DNA of 21,037 nt, from contig DATNBR010000013.1 in the NCBI GenBank assembly GCA_035571875.1, positions 1-21,037 on the forward strand, in the 5' to 3' direction. Of this stretch, positions 1 to 6,923 are shown piece by piece (position 1 is the stretch's first letter; every line of letters begins with the position of its first letter). A program made the translations under genes and the position numbers. Below the pieces are notes generated by a model. It did no database searches. It was not told the DNA's origin and worked only from the letters and a program-made list of their open reading frames with translations. Source of the DNA: Parafrigoribacterium_A sp035571875 (GTDB taxonomy: Bacteria > Actinomycetota > Actinomycetes > Actinomycetales > Microbacteriaceae).

Positions 1-1934
1 AAGGGCTCGCACAGCGCATCGTCGCAGGCGACGTCGCCGAATCGCTGAAGGACAAGGAGCTCATCAGCCTCGATCTGTCCGCTCTGGTCGCCGGTGCGAT
101 GTACCGCGGCCAGTTCGAGGAGCGCCTGAAGGCGGTCCTCAAGGAGATCACCGAGTCCGACGGACGCGTCATCACCTTCATCGACGAACTCCACGTGCTG
201 ATGGGCGCGGGCGGCGGCGAGGGGTCGGTTGCGGCATCCAACATGCTCAAGCCCATGCTCGCGCGCGGCGAACTCCGATTGATCGGGGCCACCACCTTGG
301 ACGAGTACCGCCAGTTCATCGAGAAGGATGCCGCGCTCGAGCGCCGCTTCCAGCAGGTATTCGTCGGCGAACCGAGCGTCGAAGACACCATCGCCATCCT
401 GCGCGGGCTCAAGGAGCGATACGAGGCCCACCACAAGGTGACGATCGCCGACTCCGCTCTCGTGGCTGCGGCATCCCTCAGTAATCGCTACATCACCGGG
501 CGCCAACTGCCCGACAAGGCGATCGACCTCGTCGATGAGGCCGCGAGCCGCCTGAAGATGGAGATCGACTCGTCGCCCGTGGAGATCGACGAGCTCAAGC
601 GCGCCGTCGACCGGTTGAAGATCGAGGAGCTCGCGCTCAAGAAGGAGAAGGACGACGCGTCGAAGGTGCGGCTCGACAAGCTGCGCGAAGATCTCGCCGA
701 GAGGCAGGAGGCGCTCGCCGAGCTCGAGAAGCGCTGGCAGGCCGAGAAGTCGTCGCTCACCGGCGTCGGCGAACTCAAGATGCGCCTGAACGACGCGCGC
801 ATCGACCTCGACCGGGCCATGCGCGAGGGCGACTACCAGGCGGCGTCCAAGATCAACTACGAGACGATCCCCACGATCGAGAAGGCGATTGCCGCCGCCG
901 AGAGCGCCGAGCAGTCCGGGCCGCGCATGGTGAATGACCAGGTGACCGAAGACGACATCGCGGCCGTGGTCGCGATGTGGACGGGCATCCCGGTCGACCG
1001 CCTCACCCAGGGCGAGACCGAGAAGCTGCTGAACCTCGAGGCGGAGCTCGGTAAGCGACTCGTCGGCCAGAAGCGCGCCGTCGCGTCCGTCGCGGATGCC
1101 GTGCGCCGGTCGCGCGCCGGAGTCTCCGACCCCGATCGTCCCACCGGCTCCTTCCTCTTCCTCGGCCCGACGGGCGTCGGCAAGACCGAGCTCGCCAAGG
1201 CGCTCGCCGAGTTCCTGTTCGACGACGAGAAGGCCATGATCCGCATCGACATGAGCGAGTACGGCGAGAAGCACTCCGTCGCGAGACTGCTCGGTGCCCC
1301 TCCCGGCTACATCGGCTACGAGCAGGGCGGCCAGCTCACCGAGGCCGTGCGTCGGCGCCCATACTCCGTCGTGCTGATGGACGAGGTCGAGAAGGCGCAC
1401 CCCGAGGTCTTCGACGTGCTGCTTCAGGTGCTCGACGACGGCAGGCTCACGGATGGCCAGGGCCGCACCGTGGACTTCCGCAACGTCATCCTCGTGCTCA
1501 CATCGAACCTCGGCAGCCAGTTCCTGGTGGATGCCTCGCTCGACCAGCAGGAGAAGGAGAACGCTGTGGGCGCGCTCGTGCGCCAGACCTTCAAGCCGGA
1601 GTTCGTGAACCGGCTCGACGACATCGTCATCTTCTCGCCGCTGTCGCTCGAAGACCTGAGCCAGATCGTCGAGCTCTACATCGACCGGCTCTCTCGTCGA
1701 CTCGAGGGCCGCAGGCTCGACCTCGCGGTCACTCCGGATGCCCGCACCTGGCTTGCCGAACGCGGCTACGACCCGATCTATGGCGCGAGGCCGCTGCGGC
1801 GGCTCATGCAGACGGAGATCGACGACAAGCTCGCGCGCGCCCTCCTCGCGGGCGAGGTGGTCGACGGTGACACCGTGCTGGTCGGACTGCAGGTCGACGG
1901 CAGCGGACTCGCCGTCAGCAGGTCGGAGCTCTAG
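1..1934 (+). CDS. clpB: ATP-dependent chaperone ClpB (5' end outside window)
   Basis: Hexameric AAA+ disaggregase of the cytosol, which pulls aggregated proteins apart with the DnaK system. The frame is open from base 3 and reads GLAQRIVAGDVAESLKDKEL, the segment that directly follows the first Walker A in ClpB. The N-domain and Walker A of the first ATPase ring (roughly the first 200 residues) therefore lie upstream. Visible in order: first Walker B with FIDELHVLMGAG (about 177-213), arginine-finger segment ALERRF, a charged coiled-coil middle domain (about 560-860), second Walker A GPTGVGKT (about 1166-1190), second Walker B VVLMDEVEKAH (about 1369-1401), sensor TSNLGSQ (about 1501) and sensor-2 GARPLRRL (about 1783). 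The uninterrupted M-domain separates it from ClpC and ClpA. The gene ends at TAG, just before a repeat element. Its promoter (often under HspR control in actinobacteria) is not in view. Family assignment is secure. Confidence 0.97.
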   Translation, partial: GLAQRIVAGDVAESLKDKELISLDLSALVAGAMYRGQFEERLKAVLKEITESDGRVITFIDELHVLMGAGGGEGSVAASNMLKPMLARGELRLIGATTLDEYRQFIEKDAALERRFQQVFVGEPSVEDTIAILRGLKERYEAHHKVTIADSALVAAASLSNRYITGRQLPDKAIDLVDEAASRLKMEIDSSPVEIDELKRAVDRLKIEELALKKEKDDASKVRLDKLREDLAERQEALAELEKRWQAEKSSLTGVGELKMRLNDARIDLDRAMREGDYQAASKINYETIPTIEKAIAAAESAEQSGPRMVNDQVTEDDIAAVVAMWTGIPVDRLTQGETEKLLNLEAELGKRLVGQKRAVASVADAVRRSRAGVSDPDRPTGSFLFLGPTGVGKTELAKALAEFLFDDEKAMIRIDMSEYGEKHSVARLLGAPPGYIGYEQGGQLTEAVRRRPYSVVLMDEVEKAHPEVFDVLLQVLDDGRLTDGQGRTVDFRNVILVLTSNLGSQFLVDASLDQQEKENAVGALVRQTFKPEFVNRLDDIVIFSPLSLEDLSQIVELYIDRLSRRLEGRRLDLAVTPDARTWLAERGYDPIYGARPLRRLMQTEIDDKLARALLAGEVVDGDTVLVGLQVDGSGLAVSRSEL

Positions 1935-1938
1935 AGCG

Positions 1939-1971
1939 GGTTGAGTAGCGAGGAACGAGCGTATCGAAACC
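1939..1971 (+). repeat. Short copy of the GGTTGAGTAG...GTATCGAAACC dispersed repeat
   Basis: A 33-bp element starts GGTTGAGTAG and ends GTATCGAAACC, the same ends as the 104-bp elements at 1985-2088 and 4650-4753, but it lacks their central part. It faces the adjacent long copy: ATCGAAACC (1963-1971) pairs perfectly with GGTTTCGAT (1985-1993). It lies five bases after the clpB stop. It may be an internal-deletion derivative or the basic form of the repeat. Confidence 0.8.
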
Positions 1972-1984
1972 GCTCGCGCGTCCT

Positions 1985-2088
1985 GGTTTCGATGCGGCCG
2001 CGGACGATAACCCTCCTTCGCAGGCTCAGTCGGCGCTGGCGTCGCAGGATCGCTCCGCGCTCCTCAAAGCTCCAGCGCGCTACTCAAC
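1985..2088 (-). repeat. 104-bp dispersed repeat, left inverted copy
   Basis: Read on the minus strand, this element begins GTTGAGTAGCGCGCTGG and ends ATCGAAACC. It matches 4650-4753 on the plus strand over its whole length with three mismatches, all in the last 20 bases. It lies between the convergent ends of clpB and the lrp gene. There is no ORF in it and no transposase nearby. Internal complementary tracts (GCGCTGG / CCAGCGC) would let it fold, so a bidirectional terminator or a MITE/REP-like element are both possible. Confidence 0.9.
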
Positions 2089-2112
2089 TCACCTAGATCC
2101 CGGAGCGTCACC

Positions 2113-2544
2113 TCACCGCAGCACGGAGCTGAGCAGCAGGCTCGTCTCGCTGTTGACGACGCCCTCGATTGACCGGATGCGGCCGAGCAGTCGGTCGAAA
2201 CTGGGCAGTGATTCGGTGTGCAGTTCGGCGACCAGGTCCCATCCGCCGTTCGTGGTGTGCAGCGAGTGCACCTCGGGAAAACCGCGCAGCTTGCGGATGA
2301 CCTCGTTGGTCGAGCGGCCCTCGACCTCGATGAAGGCCACCGCTCGCACGGTGTTGGCGGCGAGTTCCTCCCGCACGCGCACCGTGAAGCCGAGCACGAC
2401 GCCGGAGGCCACGAGCCGACGAAGGCGGCTGTTGATCGTCGCGCGCGTGACACCCAGGCGGTGCGCGAGTCCCGCGATCGGTTCGCGCCCGTCTACGCGC
2501 AGCTCCGCGATGAGGCGTCGATCGAGGTCATCCAGGTCAGTCAT
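2113..2544 (-). CDS. Lrp/AsnC family transcriptional regulator
   Basis: A 143-residue DNA-binding protein, the usual length of this family. The N-terminal winged helix-turn-helix reads DLDRRLIAELRVDGREPIAG then LAHRLGVTRATINSRLRRL (about residues 5-45). The C-terminal RAM/AsnC ligand-binding domain covers about 60-140 (RAVAFIEVEG, GGWDLVAELHTE). The start is set at ATG 2544; the open frame continues upstream only as antisense of ocd. A palindrome, TTGACC-N9-GGTCAA, begins at the start codon, and TACACT lies seven bases before ATG, which suggests a leaderless, autoregulated mRNA. The gene is divergent from ocd-ctlX and therefore probably controls them in response to an amino acid such as ornithine, citrulline, arginine or proline. 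The family is certain; the ligand is inferred. Confidence 0.93.
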   Translation of the reverse strand: MTDLDDLDRRLIAELRVDGREPIAGLAHRLGVTRATINSRLRRLVASGVVLGFTVRVREELAANTVRAVAFIEVEGRSTNEVIRKLRGFPEVHSLHTTNGGWDLVAELHTESLPSFDRLLGRIRSIEGVVNSETSLLLSSVLR

Positions 2545-2564
2545 TGACCATAGTGTACGGTCAA
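2544..2564. promoter_or_regulatory. Probable autoregulatory Lrp operator over the lrp start
   Basis: Perfect 6-bp arms TTGACC and GGTCAA are separated by nine bases. Two further inner pairs (TA/TA) are also complementary, so most of the 21 bp is symmetric. The site overlaps the first base of the lrp start codon and includes TACACT, the likely -10 on the minus strand. Binding here would block lrp transcription. Confidence 0.6.
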
Positions 2565-2591
2565 TCTGCCCACTCTGGTCGTCGCTGCACG

Positions 2592-2613
2592 ATATGCGAT
2601 CAGGATCGCACAT
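2592..2613. promoter_or_regulatory. Palindromic operator candidate upstream of ocd
   Basis: TGCGATC-AG-GATCGCA (2595-2610) is a perfect 7-bp inverted repeat with a two-base spacer. The symmetry extends by AT/AT after one mismatch. A wider inverted pair, CGATATG (2590-2596) and CATATCG (2635-2641), brackets the ocd promoter region. The site lies immediately upstream of the ocd -35 candidate, which suits an activator or repressor site for the divergent Lrp-type protein. Confidence 0.55.
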
Positions 2614-2642
2614 TGTGACTGCACTTCGCACAGCCATATCGT
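2613..2642 (+). promoter_or_regulatory. Candidate promoter of ocd-ctlX
   Basis: TTGTGA (2613-2618) and TATCGT (2637-2642) are spaced by 18 bases and each matches four of six consensus positions. Transcription would start near 2649, leaving a leader of about 20 bases with the ribosome binding site AGAGG (2659-2663) seven bases before the ATG at 2671. Confidence 0.4.
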
Positions 2643-2670
2643 AGAGGCGAGTGAAGGTAGAGGCAGTTTC

Positions 2671-3705
2671 ATGGTGCAGTTCGTCGGTGTCAACAACGTC
2701 ATTCGCTGGGTGAGGCACCGCGGCATCGAGACGGTTCTGGCCGAGTTGGGCACCTACCTCGAGCACGACTACCGCAACTGGCCCGGCTTCGAGGCGGCAC
2801 CCCGCGTCGCGAGCCACTCCACCGTCGGGGTCATCGAACTCATGCCCACGAGCAACGGCGAGCTCTACGGCTTCAAGTACGTGAACGGGCATCCTTCGAA
2901 CCCCGCGAGGGGTCTGCAGACCGTCACAGCCTTCGGAGTGCTCGCCGACGTCGCGACCGGCTATCCGCTGCTCGTCGCCGAGATGACAGTGCTCACGGCG
3001 CTCCGCACCGCCGCGACCTCCGCCATGGCCGCCTCGAGCCTCGCCCGCAAGGACTCGACGACGATGGCGATGATCGGCGCGGGAACGCAGGCCGAGTTCC
3101 AGGCGCTCGCGTTCCGGGGCTCGCTCGGTATCCAGAGCCTGCGGGTGTTCGACACCGACCCGGATGCGGTGGCCAAGCTCGTGCGCAACCTCACGCCCCT
3201 GGGCTTCGACATCTACGTCGCGCACGATGTCGCAGATGCCGTGCGCACCGCCGACGTCATCACGACCTGCACCGCGGACAAGGTCAACGCCACGATCCTC
3301 ACCGACGACATGATCGTGCCCGGCGTGCACCTCAACGCGATCGGCGGCGACTGCCCCGGCAAGACGGAGCTCGATGCGGCGATTCTGCAGCGGGCGGATG
3401 TCTTCGTCGAGTTCCCCGAGCAGACCCGCATCGAGGGCGAGATTCAGCAGCTCGCGCCCGACTTCCCGGTCACGGAGCTGTGGAAGGTCATCACCGGAGC
3501 GAAGACCGGGCGGAGCAGCGACGAGCAGATCACCGTGTTCGACTCGGTCGGCTTCGCCATCGAGGACTTCTCCGTTCTGCGCTTCCTGCGTGACAGCATC
3601 CGCGGCACAGGCTTCTTCGACGACATCGACCTCATCGCCGACCCGGACGATCCGAAGGATCTGTTCGGTCTGCTGGCCGACAGCAACGCCCCCGTACCGG
3701 CCTGA
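2671..3705 (+). CDS. ocd: Ornithine cyclodeaminase
   Basis: Converts L-ornithine to L-proline and ammonia with a tightly bound NAD (EC 4.3.1.12), in the cytosol. It has 344 residues, close to the usual 350. Family hallmarks are KYVNGHP (Lys69, matching the catalytic lysine region of the Pseudomonas enzyme), GLQTVTAFGVLADVATGYP, the nucleotide-binding loop IGAGTQAEF (135-143), NAIGGDCPGKTEL (Asp227, the expected catalytic aspartate), EFPEQTRIEGEIQQ and VFDSVGFAIEDF. These support true ornithine cyclodeaminase rather than the looser mu-crystallin or alanine dehydrogenase relatives. It is the first gene of a two-gene unit with ctlX, 19 bases apart, and is divergent from the Lrp-type regulator. 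The start at ATG 2671 is supported by AGAGG at 2659-2663. Confidence 0.94.
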   Translation: MVQFVGVNNVIRWVRHRGIETVLAELGTYLEHDYRNWPGFEAAPRVASHSTVGVIELMPTSNGELYGFKYVNGHPSNPARGLQTVTAFGVLADVATGYPLLVAEMTVLTALRTAATSAMAASSLARKDSTTMAMIGAGTQAEFQALAFRGSLGIQSLRVFDTDPDAVAKLVRNLTPLGFDIYVAHDVADAVRTADVITTCTADKVNATILTDDMIVPGVHLNAIGGDCPGKTELDAAILQRADVFVEFPEQTRIEGEIQQLAPDFPVTELWKVITGAKTGRSSDEQITVFDSVGFAIEDFSVLRFLRDSIRGTGFFDDIDLIADPDDPKDLFGLLADSNAPVPA

Positions 3706-3724
3706 CCGCACCTCCTCACGACCC

Positions 3725-4654
3725 ATGTCCACGCAGGCTCCACGGGCCGTGGTGCTCATCAGGCCGCACCACTTCTTTCCCAACCCGGCAACCGCAGCCG
3801 ACAACGCGTTCCAGTCTCCGGCGCCCACTGACGGCGCCACGCTCGCGGTTCGCGCCCGCGACGAGGTGACAGCTGCGGCGGAACGCCTGGAGGAGCACGG
3901 CGTCACGGTGCACCTGTTCGAAGACGAGGCGGTCGATCATCCGGACAGCGTGTTTCCCAACAATTGGTTCTCCACCCACGCCGGCGGTCACATCGCGATC
4001 TATCCGATGCACTCGTCGAGTAGGCGGGGCGAGCGGCGCAGCGATGTGATCGAGCTGCTCAAGCGGCGGTATCGCGTTCAGGACGTGGTCGATTACTCGG
4101 GGCTCGAGTACGACGACGTGTTCCTCGAGGGCACCGGCGCGATGGTGCTCGATCATGCCAGTCGCGTCGCCTACACGGTGCGCTCGAACCGGGCGAATCC
4201 GGTGGCGCTCGAGCGCTTCTGCACCAACTTCGGCTATGAGCCGATGGTCTTCGACGCGACGGATGAGCTGGGAGCGCCGATCTATCACACCAACGTCATG
4301 ATGGGCATCGCCACCGAGTTCGCCATGATCGGGCTCTCGATGATTCCGGATGAACGACGCCGCACCGAGGTCGTCGAGCGTCTCTCCACCGATGGCAGGG
4401 CGATCATCGAGCTCAGTCCCGAGCAGGTGCGGAGCTTCGCCGGCAATGTCCTCGAGCTCCGGGGCAGCGCGGGGCGCATCCTCGCCATCTCGGCTCGAGG
4501 GCTCGCCAGTCTCGACGACGCGCAGCGTGCGACGATCGAGCAGAGCTGCACCATCGTGCCGCTGTCGGTGCCGACCATCGAGTTGGCCGGTGGCTCCGTG
4601 CGCTGCATGCTCGCGGGCATCCACCTCGATCCCCGGCCCGCAGGTGTGGGTTGA
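3725..4654 (+). CDS. ctlX: CtlX-type citrulline hydrolase (guanidino-group-modifying fold)
   Basis: A 309-residue protein of the amidinotransferase / arginine-deiminase-like superfamily. Seen in it: PNNWFSTH (78-85), FLEGTGAMV (acidic Glu135), HTNVMMGI (His188) and the C-terminal catalytic cysteine in GGSVRCMLAGIH (Cys294), giving the Cys-His-acid set of the fold. This pattern matches the CtlX group, reported to hydrolyse citrulline to ornithine, ammonia and carbon dioxide. Dimethylarginine hydrolase is the main alternative. Placement directly after ocd gives a consistent route from citrulline through ornithine to proline. No clear ribosome binding site precedes ATG 3725, so translation may depend on coupling to ocd. 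The TGA stop (4652-4654) lies inside the repeat element that starts at 4650, so insertion of the repeat may have reset the C-terminus. Confidence 0.78.
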   Translation: MSTQAPRAVVLIRPHHFFPNPATAADNAFQSPAPTDGATLAVRARDEVTAAAERLEEHGVTVHLFEDEAVDHPDSVFPNNWFSTHAGGHIAIYPMHSSSRRGERRSDVIELLKRRYRVQDVVDYSGLEYDDVFLEGTGAMVLDHASRVAYTVRSNRANPVALERFCTNFGYEPMVFDATDELGAPIYHTNVMMGIATEFAMIGLSMIPDERRRTEVVERLSTDGRAIIELSPEQVRSFAGNVLELRGSAGRILAISARGLASLDDAQRATIEQSCTIVPLSVPTIELAGGSVRCMLAGIHLDPRPAGVG

Positions 4655-4753
4655 GTAGCGCGCTGGAGCTTTGAGGAGCGCGGAGCGATCCTGCGACGCC
4701 AGCGCCGACTGAGCCTGCGAAGGAGGGTTATCGCCCCCGGCCGTATCGAAACC
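4650..4753 (+). repeat. 104-bp dispersed repeat, right inverted copy
   Basis: Starts GTTGAGTAGCGCGCTGG and ends GTATCGAAACC. It is the reverse complement of 1985-2088 with 101 of 104 positions equal. It overlaps the last bases of ctlX and supplies its stop codon. The stop of the minus-strand oxidoreductase gene follows at 4762. Together the two copies bracket lrp-ocd-ctlX in opposite orientation. Confidence 0.9.
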
Positions 4754-4761
4754 GGGGCGCG

Positions 4762-5754
4762 CTACTGCAGCGCGGGGATGACCTCGCGCTCGAAGAGCTC
4801 TATGCCTGAGCGGTCGTACGCCGCCTCGGGGAAGTAGTGGATGAAGTAGCCGACGCCGCGCTCCTTCATGTCCTTCAGCCGCGCGATGATCTGCTCCGGG
4901 GTGCCGACCGCGAGCGCGTTCTCGCCGTGATACTCGGCGATGAACGCCGCAGCCTTCTCGGCTCCGAGGTACGGCAGCACCCGTGCCTCGATGGCGTCGA
5001 GACGCTTCTGCACCTCGGCGTCTGTGTCCGCGATGACGACGTTATAGTTCGCGCTGCGGATGATGTCGTTGAAGTCGCGACCGATCGCATCCGTGTGACC
5101 GCGGAGCACGTCGCTCTTGTGGCTGAACTCGTCGGGGCTGCCGGCAAAGTTCGTGTACTGCGCGTACTGCGCGGCGATGCGCAGGGTGACCTTCTCGCCA
5201 CCGCCCGCGATCCAGAGCGGGATGCCTGCCGGCTGCAGCGGCTTCGGGTAGAAGAGCGCACCATCCACCTGGTAGTGCTTGCCGTTCAGGGTGGCGGTGC
5301 CCGTCTCCCAGGCCTGCTTCATGATCTGCACGCCCTCGTCGAGTCGCGCGAGGCGCTCGCCCGCACCCGGGAATCCGTAGCCGTACGCGCGCCACTCGTG
5401 CTCGTACCAACCGCCGCCGATACCCATCTGGGCGCGGCCGCCCGAGATGATGTCGACCGTGGTGGCGACCTTCGCGAGGTAGGCCGGGTTGCGGTAGCTC
5501 ATGCAGCTGCACATCTGGCCGAGGAGCACGCGGCTCGTGGTCGCCGCGAACGCCGACATGAGGCTCCAGGCCTCGTGTGTGGCCTGGTCCGATGGCACCG
5601 GAACGGTGTGGAAGTGATCGTAGACCCAGACGGAATCCCACGGTCCGGCGTCCGCGTGCGCCGCGAGGCCGCTCATCGCCTCCCAGTGCTTCGAGGGGTC
5701 GATATCGACCAGATCGTGACGCCAGCCCTGGGGTATGAACATTCCAAATCGCAT
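4762..5754 (-). CDS. LLM-class (F420-dependent type) oxidoreductase
   Basis: A 330-residue luciferase-like monooxygenase TIM barrel, probably using coenzyme F420 or FMN. Recognisable parts are the N-terminal strand MRFGMFIPQ, WDSVWVYDHFHT (about 39-50), the substrate/cofactor loop region RVLLGQMCSCMSYRNPAYLAKVATTVDIISGGR (about 76-107), GIGGGWYEHEWRAYGY (about 111-126), RLARLDEGVQIMKQAW, the PLWIAGGGEKV segment (about 180) and the C-terminal GTPEQIIARLKDMKERGVGYF. F420 use is inferred from the family's prevalence in actinobacteria; the substrate cannot be told. It lies 34 bases downstream of the threonine aldolase gene on the same strand and is likely co-transcribed. No strong ribosome binding site precedes ATG 5754. 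Confidence 0.88.
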   Translation of the reverse strand: MRFGMFIPQGWRHDLVDIDPSKHWEAMSGLAAHADAGPWDSVWVYDHFHTVPVPSDQATHEAWSLMSAFAATTSRVLLGQMCSCMSYRNPAYLAKVATTVDIISGGRAQMGIGGGWYEHEWRAYGYGFPGAGERLARLDEGVQIMKQAWETGTATLNGKHYQVDGALFYPKPLQPAGIPLWIAGGGEKVTLRIAAQYAQYTNFAGSPDEFSHKSDVLRGHTDAIGRDFNDIIRSANYNVVIADTDAEVQKRLDAIEARVLPYLGAEKAAAFIAEYHGENALAVGTPEQIIARLKDMKERGVGYFIHYFPEAAYDRSGIELFEREVIPALQ

Positions 5755-5788
5755 GAGCTAACCCTATTAGACGGCCCGGTGCAAGACC

Positions 5789-6868
5789 CTACTTCGCCGC
5801 GAGCTCCCGGACGATCGCGGCGACGAAGGCATCCACATCCGCCTCGGTTGTATCGAAGGCGCACATCCAGCGCACCTCGCCAGCGGCGGCGTTCCAGTCG
5901 TAGAAACGGAACTGCTCGCGGATGCGGTTCGCGGCATCCACGGGCAGGGTAGCGAACACCGCGTTCGCCTGCGTCTCCTGGGTGAAAGCGAGTCCCGTGA
6001 TGGCGCCGGTCTCGATGCCGTGCTCGAGCGTGCGCCGCAGGTGGGCCGCCATGTCGTTGGCGTGCGTCGCGGAATCGAGCCAGAGCGTGCCGTCGAGCAG
6101 CGCGATGAGCTGCGCGCTCACGAAACGCATTTTGCTCGCGAGCTGCATGTTGAGCTTGCGCAGGTAGTGCAGGCCCTCGGATGCCTCCGGGTTCAACACC
6201 ACGACCGCCTCGCCATAGAGCAGGCCATTTTTGGTGCCGCCGAAGCTCAGGATGTCGACCCCGGCATCCGTGGTGAAGGCGCGCAGGGGCTCGTGCAGGC
6301 TCGCGGCGGCGTTGGCGAGCCGCGAGCCGTCCATGTGCAGTCTCATGCCTTTGGCGTGCACGTGATCTGCGATGGCCTTCACCTCGGCGACGGAGTATGC
6401 GGTGCCGAGTTCGGTTGTCTGGGTGATGCTGACCGCAAGCGGCTGGGCGCGGTGCTCGTCGCCCCAGCCCCAGGCCTCGGTGTCGATGAGCTCCGGGGTG
6501 AGCTTGCCGTCTGGGGTGGCGACGGTGAGCAGCTTGAGCCCGGCGACGCGCTCGGGAGCCGCGTTCTCATCGGTGTGGATGTGCGCGGTCGTCGAGCAGA
6601 TCACCGCACCCCAGCGGGGCAGTATCGACTCGAGGCTCAGCACGTTCGCGCCCGTGCCGTTGAACACGGGGAAGGCCTCGGCCTGCTCGCCGAAGTGGCG
6701 CTTCACGACCTCCTGCAGCTTCGCGGTGTAGACGTCTTCGCCATAGGAGATCTGGTGGCCGCCGTTCGCGACGGCGATGGCCTCGAGCACCTCCGGGTGT
6801 GCACCGGCGTAGTTGTCACTGGCGAAGCCGCGGTAGTCGAGGTCGTGGAGGCGCTGGAATTCGGTCAC
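5789..6868 (-). CDS. ltaE: Low-specificity L-threonine aldolase
   Basis: PLP-dependent fold-type I enzyme that splits L-threonine or L-allo-threonine to glycine and acetaldehyde. 359 residues, the usual length. Seen: FASDNYAGAHPEVLEAI (15-31), YGEDVYT (42-48), FNGTGANV (69-76), the PLP-stacking region TTAHIHTDENAAPE (93-106), MDGSRLANA (179-187; Asp180 is expected to bind the pyridine nitrogen) and the Schiff-base lysine in SFGGTKNG (Lys213). The start is a GTG at 6868 that reads TEFQRLHDL. The preceding region lacks a clear ribosome binding site, so the exact start is somewhat uncertain. It heads a probable two-gene unit with the LLM oxidoreductase; no known pathway explains that pairing. 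Confidence 0.9.
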   Translation of the reverse strand: MTEFQRLHDLDYRGFASDNYAGAHPEVLEAIAVANGGHQISYGEDVYTAKLQEVVKRHFGEQAEAFPVFNGTGANVLSLESILPRWGAVICSTTAHIHTDENAAPERVAGLKLLTVATPDGKLTPELIDTEAWGWGDEHRAQPLAVSITQTTELGTAYSVAEVKAIADHVHAKGMRLHMDGSRLANAAASLHEPLRAFTTDAGVDILSFGGTKNGLLYGEAVVVLNPEASEGLHYLRKLNMQLASKMRFVSAQLIALLDGTLWLDSATHANDMAAHLRRTLEHGIETGAITGLAFTQETQANAVFATLPVDAANRIREQFRFYDWNAAAGEVRWMCAFDTTEADVDAFVAAIVRELAAK

Positions 6869-6923
6869 ACCGTCAATTCTCTCGCACTCGGGCGTGGCCC
6901 CTCCACCTGGCTCCGTTCGTAAC

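Noticed and set aside
1985..2088. The 104-bp repeat as a small RNA gene or CRISPR-like unit
   Set aside because: Copies are inverted and 2.5 kb apart rather than tandem with spacers, and there is no promoter or terminator pattern of a small RNA. It is kept as a dispersed repeat.
2113..3906. A 597-codon open frame on the minus strand that includes the Lrp regulator at its end
   Set aside because: Only the last 143 codons have family features. The rest is antisense to ocd and ctlX, is rich in Arg/Gly/Asp/Val as expected from reversed high-GC genes, and lacks any domain.
4837..5952. A 371-codon plus-strand frame over the LLM oxidoreductase and threonine aldolase genes
   Set aside because: Both minus-strand genes are clear enzymes. 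The plus frame is a shadow with no recognisable domain.
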